Assembly: GCA_025359105.1 (NCBI GenBank)
Contig: JANYHK010000099.1
Coordinates: 80,965 to 144,964 of the forward strand
Length of the DNA: 64,000 nt
Origin: Myxococcales bacterium
GTDB taxonomy: Bacteria; Myxococcota_A; Polyangia; Polyangiales; Polyangiaceae
Direction of reading: 5' to 3'
The notes under the pieces are model-generated. The model made no database searches and was not told where the DNA came from. It saw only the letters and a program-made list of their open reading frames with translations. The translations under genes were made by a program, and so were the position numbers. Every line of letters starts with the position of its first letter. The stretch's first letter is position 1. Positions 57,203 through 64,000 of this stretch are shown here, in pieces.

Positions 57203-58081
57203 CTACGAGGCAGCTAGTCCCGTCATCCGCGCGCTCTCTTTCCAGAGGCGCTCGGCCAGGCCCTCGTCCTGGGCGAGCTTCGCGGGCGCGCGTTCGACGT
57301 TGGCGTCGAAGTACCCGCCCGACTTGCCGACGACGTCGGGGCTCGTGGCCAGGTAGACCACGCGCGTCGCGGCCTCCTCGGCGCTGATCATGAAGAGGCC
57401 CTTGGCGACGGTGAGGATCGGCTGGGCCCAGCCCGGCGCGCCCGCCCAGATGTTCGTCGCCACGCCGCCCGGGTGGAGCGAGGTGACGGTGACATCCTTG
57501 CCCCTCAGGCGTTTCGCGAGCGAGCGTGTGAAAAGAACGTTGCCGAGCTTCGACCGGCGGTACGCGCGCATGATCGAGTAGCCGCCCTTCTCGTAGCCCA
57601 TGTCGTCGAAGTCGAGATCGCCGCCGTAGTGGCCGGTGCTCGCGACGTTGACGATGCGCGACGGGGCAGATTTCTCGACAAGGTCGAGGAGGAGGTTCGT
57701 GAGGAGGAAGTAGCCGAGGTGGTTCACCGCGAACGTCTGCTCGATGCCGTCGACCGTGACCTTGCGGTCCTTGTTCACGCCGCCGGCGTTGTTCACGAGG
57801 ATGTCGAGGCGCGCGTGCGCGGCGCGGTAGTCCTCTGCCAGCTTGCGGATGCTCGCCTGCGAGGAGAAGTCGCACGTGAGGAGCGAAACCCTGTCTGCGC
57901 CCGAGCGTTTGCGGATGTCGATGGCTGCGGCGTCTCCCTTCTTGGGGTCGCGCGCGACGATGACGACCTCCGCCCCGAGGCGCGCGAGGCCGACCGCGGC
58001 CTCGAGACCGATGCCAGAGTTGCCTCCGGTGACGAGGACGGTCTTTCCTTCGAGCTGCTTGGTGCTTTCCGTCGTCGTCAT
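57203..58081 (-). CDS. Short-chain dehydrogenase/reductase (SDR)
   Basis: 292 aa from ATG at 58081. It is a classical SDR: NAD(P) loop VTGGNSGIG near the N-terminus, LVNNAGG, the catalytic Ser region VNVASTGHYGG and YRRSK (Tyr-x3-Lys). Overall it resembles retinol dehydrogenase/WWOX-like SDRs (FAVNHLGYFLLTNLLLDLV, VTSLHPGGVATNIW). The substrate is not predictable. It is the last gene of the insertion between rpsS and rplV. Confidence 0.9.
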   Translation of the reverse strand: MTTTESTKQLEGKTVLVTGGNSGIGLEAAVGLARLGAEVVIVARDPKKGDAAAIDIRKRSGADRVSLLTCDFSSQASIRKLAEDYRAAHARLDILVNNAGGVNKDRKVTVDGIEQTFAVNHLGYFLLTNLLLDLVEKSAPSRIVNVASTGHYGGDLDFDDMGYEKGGYSIMRAYRRSKLGNVLFTRSLAKRLRGKDVTVTSLHPGGVATNIWAGAPGWAQPILTVAKGLFMISAEEAATRVVYLATSPDVVGKSGGYFDANVERAPAKLAQDEGLAERLWKESARMTGLAAS

Positions 58082-58130
58082 GGGCGCTCCGATGGCTGAG
58101 CCAGGCAAAAGGTTGCGGGCGCTACGTACA

Positions 58131-59693
58131 TCACATCCGATCCGAAGGGGGAGGCTGCTTTTTCGGGTCCGCCTTGGGCGTCGTCGGCGGCGGCGCGGGC
58201 GCGGGCGTCTTGTCGTCGTCGAGGTGGAGCGGAGGGCTGCCGGGTCGGGACCGCGCGGGGAGGACCTCGCGCCCGCCGTCCTCCAGGTAGACGTCGCCGG
58301 ATTTCATCACGAAGCGGACCCGCTCGGTGGCGGTGATGTCGGCGAGCGGGTCGCCATCGACGGCGATGATGTCCGCCCACTTCCCCGGTTCGATCGCGCC
58401 GACCTTGTCGGACCAGCCGAGCGCGTCGGCGGCGTTGAGGGTGGCGCTCTGGAGCGCCTGGAGCGGCGTCATGCCCATCTTCACGAGCGCGGCGAACTCC
58501 TGCGCGTTCTCGCCGTGCGGGAAGACGCCCGCGTCGGTGCCGAACGCGAAGCGGACCCCGGCCTTGAACGCCTTGGCGCGCGCCACCGTCCCCTGCGCGT
58601 CGATCGTCCTCATCTTCGCGATGAGCTCGGCAGGGATGTGCCGTTTCTCGCCGTTCTCGAGGAGGTCGTGGCCGACCGCGAGGGTCGGGATGAGCCAGGT
58701 GCCCCGCGCCTTCATGGCGGCGATCGCCAGATCGTCGACGTAGGTGCCGTGCTCGATCGTGTCGACGCCCGCCTCCACGGCGAAGCGGATCCCCTCGCCG
58801 CCATGCGCGTGCGCGGCGACGCGGCGCCCCAGACGGTGCGCGTCGGCGACGATCAGGCGGAGCTCTTCGGGCGTGTACTGCGAGGTCTTGGGATCGTCGC
58901 CCGCAGAGAGCACGCCGCCGGTCGCGCAGATCTTGATGACGTCGGCACCGAACTTGATCTGCTCGCGCACCTTCTTCTGCACCTCGGCGGCCCCGTCGGC
59001 TACACCGGTCGGTGCCGACGAGCGCCAGTCGTACGCGGGCATGTTCTCGTCGCAGTGGCCTCCGGTGATGCCCATCGCCATGCCGCCAGCCACGACTCGG
59101 GGACCCTCGATCTCCCCGGCGTTGATGCCGTCGCGTAGCGCCACGTCCTCGTAGGCGTGGGCGTGCAGGTTGCGGACTGTGGTGAAGCCGGCGATGAGCG
59201 TCGCGCGCGCGTTCTTCACGCCGATCACGGTGTCGCGCGCGATCGAATGGCCGAGGTGGCTCCAGGTGGCCGATTCGGGCTCATAGGTGAGGTGGACGTG
59301 CAGGTCGATGAGGCCGGGCATCACCGTGCCGGTCTTGAGCTCGATGACCTCGGTGCCGGGGGCGGCGACGAGCTGCGGCGACGGGGCGACCTTTACGATC
59401 GTGCCGTCGAGGATCGCGATCGACTGATCGGTGAGCACCTTGCCTGTGCGCACGTCGAGGAGGCGCGCAGCGCGGACGATGACCTTGCGGCCGATCGCGA
59501 CCGGACGCTCGCGGATAGGCGTGGGGAGCGACGCAGCGACGGGCGGCGCGACCTCACGCGTCGGCGCGATGGGCTCGTAACGCGAGCCGCTCGCCGCTGG
59601 ACGCGACGGCGCGCACGCCGGGACGAGCGCGGCGACGAGCAGCGCGGCGAAGGCAGAGGCAGAGCAGGGAGACAGGACGGCGGGGTGCTTCAC
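58131..59693 (-). CDS. Exported metal-dependent amidohydrolase lipoprotein
   Basis: 520 aa. A lipoprotein signal ends LVPAC. The TIM-barrel amidohydrolase shows all metal ligands: DLHVHLT (HxH), the Lys in VIKICATGG (carboxylated in homologues), AAHAHGG, EHGTYVDD and the Asp in AFGTDAGV. It resembles the prolidase/imidazolonepropionase-like subgroup that cleaves Xaa-Pro or cyclic amides; the exact substrate is open. A Pro-rich C-terminal tail is extra. It should act in the periplasm on scavenged peptides. Same strand as the SDR gene, 49 bases upstream of it. Confidence 0.88.
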   Translation of the reverse strand: MKHPAVLSPCSASAFAALLVAALVPACAPSRPAASGSRYEPIAPTREVAPPVAASLPTPIRERPVAIGRKVIVRAARLLDVRTGKVLTDQSIAILDGTIVKVAPSPQLVAAPGTEVIELKTGTVMPGLIDLHVHLTYEPESATWSHLGHSIARDTVIGVKNARATLIAGFTTVRNLHAHAYEDVALRDGINAGEIEGPRVVAGGMAMGITGGHCDENMPAYDWRSSAPTGVADGAAEVQKKVREQIKFGADVIKICATGGVLSAGDDPKTSQYTPEELRLIVADAHRLGRRVAAHAHGGEGIRFAVEAGVDTIEHGTYVDDLAIAAMKARGTWLIPTLAVGHDLLENGEKRHIPAELIAKMRTIDAQGTVARAKAFKAGVRFAFGTDAGVFPHGENAQEFAALVKMGMTPLQALQSATLNAADALGWSDKVGAIEPGKWADIIAVDGDPLADITATERVRFVMKSGDVYLEDGGREVLPARSRPGSPPLHLDDDKTPAPAPPPTTPKADPKKQPPPSDRM

Positions 59694-59729
59694 GCGCGCG
59701 AGTATCGCCGATGCCCCGACGTTTGGGAG

Positions 59730-60773
59730 TCAGAAGATGCGCGTGCAGGCGATCGCGTTGCCGGTGTAGCGCTGGCAGGTGTACGAGGTCATCTGCTGGC
59801 TGACCGCGTCGTTGACCGTCACCACCGCCGTGCTGCCCTGGGCGCAGAGCGTCCCCGTGAGCGTCTCGCCGGGGAGCGTCGAGAAGCGAAATGTCTGCGT
59901 CGTCGCCGCGGTGTTGGCGGCGCACGTCGTCGGCACGATCATGCCGTAGTCGACGAAGGTGGCGTTCGTCGTGCGAAGCCGGAGGGTCGACGCGTTCGTC
60001 GCCTCGAGGACGAAGTTGGTGCCGGTGTAGAGCGTGATCGGACCTGCCCCGAAGACCGCGGTGACCCGAGGGTACGACGAGCCCTGCGGTCCTGGCGGTC
60101 CGACCGGCCCTTGCGCGCCGGTCGCACCCGTCGGGCCAACGGGTCCGCGCGGGCCGATGGGCCCGGCCGGTCCGGCGGGCCCCGTCGCTCCGGCGACACC
60201 GGGGATGCCTTGCGGGCCGGTCGCGCCCGCGGGCCCCTGAACGCCTGCCGGTCCCGCCGGCCCCGCCGGCCCTGGCGGTCCTGCCGGTCCGATGAGCCCG
60301 GTCTTCGGCCCGACCCAGTTTCCCGCGGCGTCGATGACGACGCCGCCGCCGACGCTCACCGTCTTCGGGGAGATGTCGCCGGTCACGTTGTCGCTCACGA
60401 GCGCGTACGGAACGCTCACGAGCGCCTGGCGCGGCGTCATCTCGGTGTCGCCGTTGACCGACACGCCCAGGTAGCGCTTCGTCCCGTCGAACACGCCGGC
60501 CGGCAAAGGCGTCACCTCGCCGAGGCGTGCGGAGAAGTAGCCCCCGTCGATGGTGATCGACTGCGTCTCGGTCCAGAGCACGTTGCCCGCGGTGGGAGCG
60601 TCGTAGAGCGCGAAGACGAAAGACGTCGCGCCGACGATCGGGTTGCCCGTCGCGTCGAACAGCCGCCCCTGCTCGTCGAGCGACATCGGCACCGCCGCGG
60701 CGTGCGACGCGTACGTGACGCCCGCCAGGATCACCGCCCCCGCCGCCCTCAACGCCTTGGCCGTTCCTGTCAT
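59730..60773 (-). CDS. Exported collagen-like protein (23 Gly-X-Y triplets)
   Basis: 347 aa from ATG at 60773. A signal-like N-terminus is followed by a beta-rich domain (about 30-165: [35 protein letters not shown]). It continues with 23 uninterrupted Gly-X-Y triplets (starting [20 protein letters not shown]), then a C-terminal domain with cysteines ([19 protein letters not shown]). The collagen stretch should form a trimeric rod. It is probably a surface or fibre protein. Its neighbour upstream is a small lipoprotein that may anchor or pair with it. Confidence 0.82.
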   Translation of the reverse strand: MTGTAKALRAAGAVILAGVTYASHAAAVPMSLDEQGRLFDATGNPIVGATSFVFALYDAPTAGNVLWTETQSITIDGGYFSARLGEVTPLPAGVFDGTKRYLGVSVNGDTEMTPRQALVSVPYALVSDNVTGDISPKTVSVGGGVVIDAAGNWVGPKTGLIGPAGPPGPAGPAGPAGVQGPAGATGPQGIPGVAGATGPAGPAGPIGPRGPVGPTGATGAQGPVGPPGPQGSSYPRVTAVFGAGPITLYTGTNFVLEATNASTLRLRTTNATFVDYGMIVPTTCAANTAATTQTFRFSTLPGETLTGTLCAQGSTAVVTVNDAVSQQMTSYTCQRYTGNAIACTRIF

Positions 60774-60822
60774 GTCGAAAGCTCCTGCATCCTCGCCGCC
60801 AAACCGCGCGCGCTCGCCTCGT

Positions 60823-61224
60823 TCATCGCAGCTGCGTCGCGCCGGCGACGCCCCCCTTGAGTCGGTACTTGGGGGATGCGCTCGACGCATTGCCGCCCGG
60901 TCCCTGCCCGAGCGACACGACCATCCGGTACTTTGGGCTCGCGCACACCGTGCCGCCGGAAACCAGCGCGCCGCCCGGCTTGCCGAAGCCGAGGGGGCCT
61001 GCGTCGCCCCCGTCGACCGCGCCGTCACGCGCAGCGTCTCCGCCTGCGTCGCCCCTGCCGCCGTCGCTCGCGTCGTGGGTGGTCGCGTCGGCGTCGGTCG
61101 CGGCGGTCGCGTCGCTCGCGTCCGCGACGACCGAGCCTGCGTCGTCGCACGTGAGGCATGTGTCGTCGCCTCCGCAGCCCATCGCGGCCAGCGGCAGCAG
61201 TGCGATCACGGCACGCAGGCGCAT
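60823..61224 (-). CDS. Small lipoprotein next to the collagen-like gene
   Basis: 133 aa. A short signal ends AAMGC, then a CLTCDDAG Cys pair, a long Asp/Ala/Gly linker (about 28-78) and a C-terminal region in which [13 protein letters not shown] is echoed by [13 protein letters not shown]. It lies 49 bases upstream of the collagen-like gene on the same strand, so the two are probably co-expressed. Function unknown. Confidence 0.65.
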   Translation of the reverse strand: MRLRAVIALLPLAAMGCGGDDTCLTCDDAGSVVADASDATAATDADATTHDASDGGRGDAGGDAARDGAVDGGDAGPLGFGKPGGALVSGGTVCASPKYRMVVSLGQGPGGNASSASPKYRLKGGVAGATQLR

Positions 61225-61289
61225 CGTCTTCGGTAGGACAGCGTGCGGCCCATCGGCAGGCCAAGTTTTCAGGCTGCAAATACGGGAAA

Positions 61290-61347
61290 GCCCGCGCGAC
61301 GGATCGCACGGGCCTTCGAGGAAGCGCCCGGGCGTCGTGAGACGCCC
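61290..61347 (-). terminator. Tandem terminator hairpins after rpsS
   Basis: Two hairpins follow the rpsS stop on the minus strand. The first is a perfect 8-bp stem (61328-61335 with 61340-61347). The second (61290-61299 with 61304-61313) has 9 of 10 pairs and is followed by TTTCCCGTATTT. Together they should end the tuf/rpsJ-rpsS transcript before the inserted genes. Confidence 0.75.
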
Positions 61348-61367
61348 GAGCTTCTGGTGGCGGTGGC

Positions 61368-61679
61368 TTACTTGGCCGGCGGCGGAGCGGCGGAGCCGCC
61401 CTTGGCGACCTTGGCCTTCTTGTCGCCCGAGTGGCCATGGAACGTGCGCGTCGGGGCGAACTCGCCGAGCTTGTGCCCGACCATGTTCTCCGTGACGAAC
61501 ACCGGAACGAACTTGCGTCCGTTGTGAACGGCGAAGGTGAGCCCGACGGCGTCCGGGGTGATCGTGCTGCGGCGCGACCAGGTCTTGATGACCTTCTTGC
61601 TCTGGGTCGCACCGGCGGCGGCGATCTTCTCGGCCAAGTGGCCGTCGACGAATGCACCCTTCTTGATTGAACGCGGCAT
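61368..61679 (-). CDS. rpsS: Ribosomal protein uS19
   Basis: 103 aa. It has [40 protein letters not shown] and [20 protein letters not shown], followed by a short Lys/Ala/Pro tail. It is the last gene before the break in the S10 operon; rplV, its normal next gene, is 4.4 kb away. Confidence 0.98.
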   Translation of the reverse strand: MPRSIKKGAFVDGHLAEKIAAAGATQSKKVIKTWSRRSTITPDAVGLTFAVHNGRKFVPVFVTENMVGHKLGEFAPTRTFHGHSGDKKAKVAKGGSAAPPPAK

Positions 61680-61691
61680 GGTGACTCTCCG

Positions 61692-62525
61692 TTAACCCTT
61701 CTGTCCGCGGCGCTTGATGATCATGCCGTCAGTCCGCTTGTTGTTGCGCGTCTTGAGGCCCTTCGATAGCTGGCCCCACGGCGAGCACGGGTGACGACCG
61801 CCGCTCGAACGACCCTCGCCGCCGCCCATCGGGTGGTCGACCGGGTTCATGGTGACGCCGCGGTTGTGGGGGCGGCGACCGAGCCAGCGCGAACGACCGG
61901 CCTTGCCGATCGTGATGTTCGCGTGGTCGGCGTTCGACACCTGACCCACCGTCGCGTGGCAGCGCTGGTGGATCTGGCGAACCTCGCCGGACGGGAGGCG
62001 AACCTGGGCCCACGCCCCGTCCTTCGCCATGAGCACGCCACCGGAGCCGGCGGAGCGAACGAGCTGTCCGCCCTTGCCACGCTTCATCTCGATGTTGTGG
62101 ATCGTGGTTCCGAGCGGGATGTACTGCAGCTCGAGCGAGTTGCCGGGCTTGATGTCGGCGTGGCGGCTCGAGATGATCTTGTCACCGACGTTGAGCCCGT
62201 CGGGGCAGAGGATGTAGCGCTTCTCGCCGTCCACGTAGTTGAGCAGCGCGATGCGCGCGGTGCGGTTGGGATCGTACTCGATCGTCGCGACGACGGCGGG
62301 GATGCCCACCTTCTCGCGGCGCCAGTCGAGGATGCGGTAGCGCTGCTTGTGACCGCCGCCGCGGAAGCGGCTGGTGATGCGACCGTTGTTGTTACGACCG
62401 CCCGTGGACGTCTGGTGCTCGGTGAGCTTCTTGAGCGCCTTGACGCCTCGGGTGATCTCCTTGAAGTCGGAGACCGAGTAGAAGCGCCGCGCCGGGGAAG
62501 TCGGCCTGAAAGTCTTGATACCCAT
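61692..62525 (-). CDS. rplB: Ribosomal protein uL2
   Basis: 277 aa, full length. It has [40 protein letters not shown] and the catalytic-site region [20 protein letters not shown] with its conserved His. It lies between rplW and rpsS. Confidence 0.99.
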   Translation of the reverse strand: MGIKTFRPTSPARRFYSVSDFKEITRGVKALKKLTEHQTSTGGRNNNGRITSRFRGGGHKQRYRILDWRREKVGIPAVVATIEYDPNRTARIALLNYVDGEKRYILCPDGLNVGDKIISSRHADIKPGNSLELQYIPLGTTIHNIEMKRGKGGQLVRSAGSGGVLMAKDGAWAQVRLPSGEVRQIHQRCHATVGQVSNADHANITIGKAGRSRWLGRRPHNRGVTMNPVDHPMGGGEGRSSGGRHPCSPWGQLSKGLKTRNNKRTDGMIIKRRGQKG

Positions 62526-62527
62526 GG

Positions 62528-62830
62528 TCAGCTCTCGCTCGCGGTCGTGTCGGCGAAGAAGTCGATGTTGTCACCGGCCTTGAGGGTGACCATCGCCTTC
62601 TTCCAGTTCTGCATCTTGGCGTACCCGCGGCCCATGCGGCGGTCTTTGCCGCGCATGACGAGGGTGTTCACGTTGGTGACCGTCACCTTGAAAAGCTTCT
62701 GGACGGCTTCCTTGATCTGGATCTTGTTCGCGTCCCGCAGGACCTCGAAGACGACGATGTTCTTCTCGCGAAGACGGTTCGCCTTCTCGGTCAGGGCGAT
62801 CGGACGGCGGATGATGCTTTCGGGGGTCAT
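62528..62830 (-). CDS. rplW: Ribosomal protein uL23
   Basis: 100 aa from ATG at 62830, which overlaps the rplD stop by 4 bases (ATGA). It has [40 protein letters not shown] and [20 protein letters not shown]. It is the trigger-factor docking protein at the tunnel exit. Confidence 0.97.
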   Translation of the reverse strand: MTPESIIRRPIALTEKANRLREKNIVVFEVLRDANKIQIKEAVQKLFKVTVTNVNTLVMRGKDRRMGRGYAKMQNWKKAMVTLKAGDNIDFFADTTASES

Positions 62831-63471
62831 TTCTCGCCTCCGGCGTTCTTCATGCAGCGTTGCTCGAGCGCCTTGGCGGCGTCCTGCGAGAGGACGAGCG
62901 TGTCGTGGCGAAGGAGGTCGTACACGTTCAGCCCCTCGGGGGGGAGGAACGCGTGATCCTTGCTGTTGCGGATCGAGAGCTTGAGCTTCTCGTTGGTGTT
63001 GCTGTCGACGACGAGGGCCTTCTTCTTGGCCTGGAGCGTCGAGAGGGCACCCACGAGGGCCTTGGTCTTGATCTCCGCGAGGTCGAAGCGGTCGACGACG
63101 ACCATGCGGCCCTCGGCGACGAACTTCGACAGGGCGCTGCGGAGCGCGCCGACGCGCACTTCGCGCGGGGGACGGTAGCTCCAGTCGCGCGGACGCGGCG
63201 GGTGGGCGCGACCGCCACCAACGTAAATCGGCGCGCGGATCGAGCCGTGGCGCGCGCGCCCCGTGCCCTTCTGCTTGTTGACCTTCTTGGTGCTGCCGGA
63301 GACCGCCGAGCGGTTCTTCGCGCACTGCGTGCCCTGACGGCGGGAAGCGAGCTGGGCTTTGACGACCTCGTAAAAGAGATGCTCTTTCACTTCGGTCGCG
63401 AAGACCTCGTCGGCGAGCTCGACTGAGCCCACCTTCTCGCGCTTCATGTTGAAGACGTCGATCTTTGCCAT
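62827..63471 (-). CDS. rplD: Ribosomal protein uL4
   Basis: 214 aa. It has [20 protein letters not shown] followed by [13 protein letters not shown], the L4 loop lining the tunnel, and a C-terminal [20 protein letters not shown]. In E. coli L4 represses the S10 operon. It lies only 14 bases after rpsJ: rplC, which normally separates them, is missing. Its own AAGGA ribosome-binding site lies in that gap. Confidence 0.98.
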   Translation of the reverse strand: MAKIDVFNMKREKVGSVELADEVFATEVKEHLFYEVVKAQLASRRQGTQCAKNRSAVSGSTKKVNKQKGTGRARHGSIRAPIYVGGGRAHPPRPRDWSYRPPREVRVGALRSALSKFVAEGRMVVVDRFDLAEIKTKALVGALSTLQAKKKALVVDSNTNEKLKLSIRNSKDHAFLPPEGLNVYDLLRHDTLVLSQDAAKALEQRCMKNAGGEK

Positions 63472-63485
63472 GACAAATCCTTACT

Positions 63486-63797
63486 TCAGCTCTTGATCTC
63501 GACGTCTACGCCCGCCGAAAGGTCCAACTTCATGAGCGCGTCCAGCGTCTGCTGGGTCGGCTCGAGGATGTCGAGAAGGCGCTTGTGCGTCCTGATCTCG
63601 AACTGCTCACGCGACTTCTTGTCGACGTGCGGTCCGCGCAGGACGGTGTAGCGCGAGATGTGCGTCGGGAGGGGGATAGGCCCCGCCACGCGCGCGCCCG
63701 TGCGCTTCGCCGTCTCGACGATGTCCGAGGCGGACTTGTCGAGCAGCGTGTGATCGAACGCCTTCAGGCGGATGCGAATTTTGGTGGCGGAAGCCAT
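63486..63797 (-). CDS. rpsJ: Ribosomal protein uS10
   Basis: 103 aa, standard. It has [40 protein letters not shown] and [20 protein letters not shown]. It lies 52 bases after tuf, and the two are probably co-transcribed. Confidence 0.98.
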   Translation of the reverse strand: MASATKIRIRLKAFDHTLLDKSASDIVETAKRTGARVAGPIPLPTHISRYTVLRGPHVDKKSREQFEIRTHKRLLDILEPTQQTLDALMKLDLSAGVDVEIKS

Positions 63798-63849
63798 ATC
63801 TGAAACTCCTGGTGTGGACCACGCTTCGGAAGACCGAAGACGTGCCGTC

Positions 63850-64000
63850 TTACTCGATGACCTTGGTGACGATGCCGGCGCCGACGGTGCGGCCGCCTTC
63901 GCGGATCGCGAAGCGCATTTGCTCCTCGAGACCGACCGGCGTGATGAGCTCGATCGACATCGTGATGTTGTCCCCCGGCATGACCATCTTGGTCCCCTCC
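63850..64000 (-). CDS. tuf: Elongation factor Tu (C-terminal end, cut by the window edge)
   Basis: About 49 C-terminal residues are visible: [40 protein letters not shown] and the final KVIE. This is the third domain of EF-Tu, immediately upstream of rpsJ as in many bacteria. The rest lies past position 64000. Confidence 0.96.
   Translation of the reverse strand, partial: EGTKMVMPGDNITMSIELITPVGLEEQMRFAIREGGRTVGAGIVTKVIE

Overview
The window is very GC-rich, densely coded DNA that looks like a Polyangiales-type myxobacterium (Myxococcota). Supporting signs are proteins ending in MYXO-CTERM-like tails (Gly-Cys, one hydrophobic helix, Arg cluster), many Asp/Gly/Ala-rich lipoproteins, Hanks-type Ser/Thr kinases fused to other modules, and PEGA/TPR membrane proteins. 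The species assignment is inference; no rRNA or tRNA gene was seen.

Layout. (1) 1-12.4 kb: a type VI secretion (T6SS) island. The minus strand reads clpV-tssJ-tssK-tssL-tssM (tssM runs off the left edge), preceded by a LysM lytic transglycosylase. The plus strand carries an FHA regulator, a degenerate PAP2-like membrane protein and a single-chain TssB-TssC sheath fusion. (2) 12.4-19.6 kb: a Cys-rich lipoprotein, an AtoE-type fatty-acid transporter, a rho / membrane protein / lpxC operon, acylphosphatase and a HEAT/TPR membrane protein. (3) 19.6-23.6 kb: a tightly coupled minus-strand operon of Ser/Thr kinase, TPR-PEGA protein and seven-repeat lipoprotein. (4) 23.7-26.0 kb: rpsD-rpoA-rplQ, the distal half of the alpha operon. 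(5) 26.3-35.8 kb, plus strand: a small lipoprotein, then a six-gene operon of DUF3556 membrane protein, phytoene-desaturase-like oxidoreductase, YcaO, TfuA, a 65-aa basic protein and a 1253-aa kinase / pseudo-cyclase / AAA-ATPase like the 'TOMM kinase/cyclase fusion' family. This is the most interesting locus here: a candidate peptide- or protein-thioamidation system with its own signalling ATPase. (6) 36.0-47.2 kb: a wrecked dnaK copy, secreted lipoproteins, three proteins with lamin-tail domains, a decayed hipBA-like module and an unusual GNAT fusion. (7) 47.3-57.0 kb: the minus-strand block rplV-rpsC-rplP-rpmC-rpsQ-rplN-rplX-rplE-rpsN-rpsH-rplF-rplR-rpsE-rpmD-rplO-secY-adk-infA-rpmJ-rpsM-rpsK. 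(8) 57.2-61.2 kb: an insertion of SDR oxidoreductase, amidohydrolase lipoprotein, collagen-like protein and small lipoprotein. (9) 61.4-64 kb: rpsS-rplB-rplW-rplD-rpsJ and the 3' end of tuf.

The ribosomal genes are all on the minus strand in the canonical order (tuf-S10-spc-alpha), but the array is broken three ways: rplC (L3) is missing between rpsJ and rplD, 4.4 kb of unrelated genes lie between rpsS and rplV, and 21 kb lie between rpsK and rpsD. Hairpin terminators sit at each upstream break and candidate new promoters precede rplV and rpsD, so each segment looks like an independent transcription unit.

Residue positions are hand-counted and approximate. No homology search or statistical test was run.
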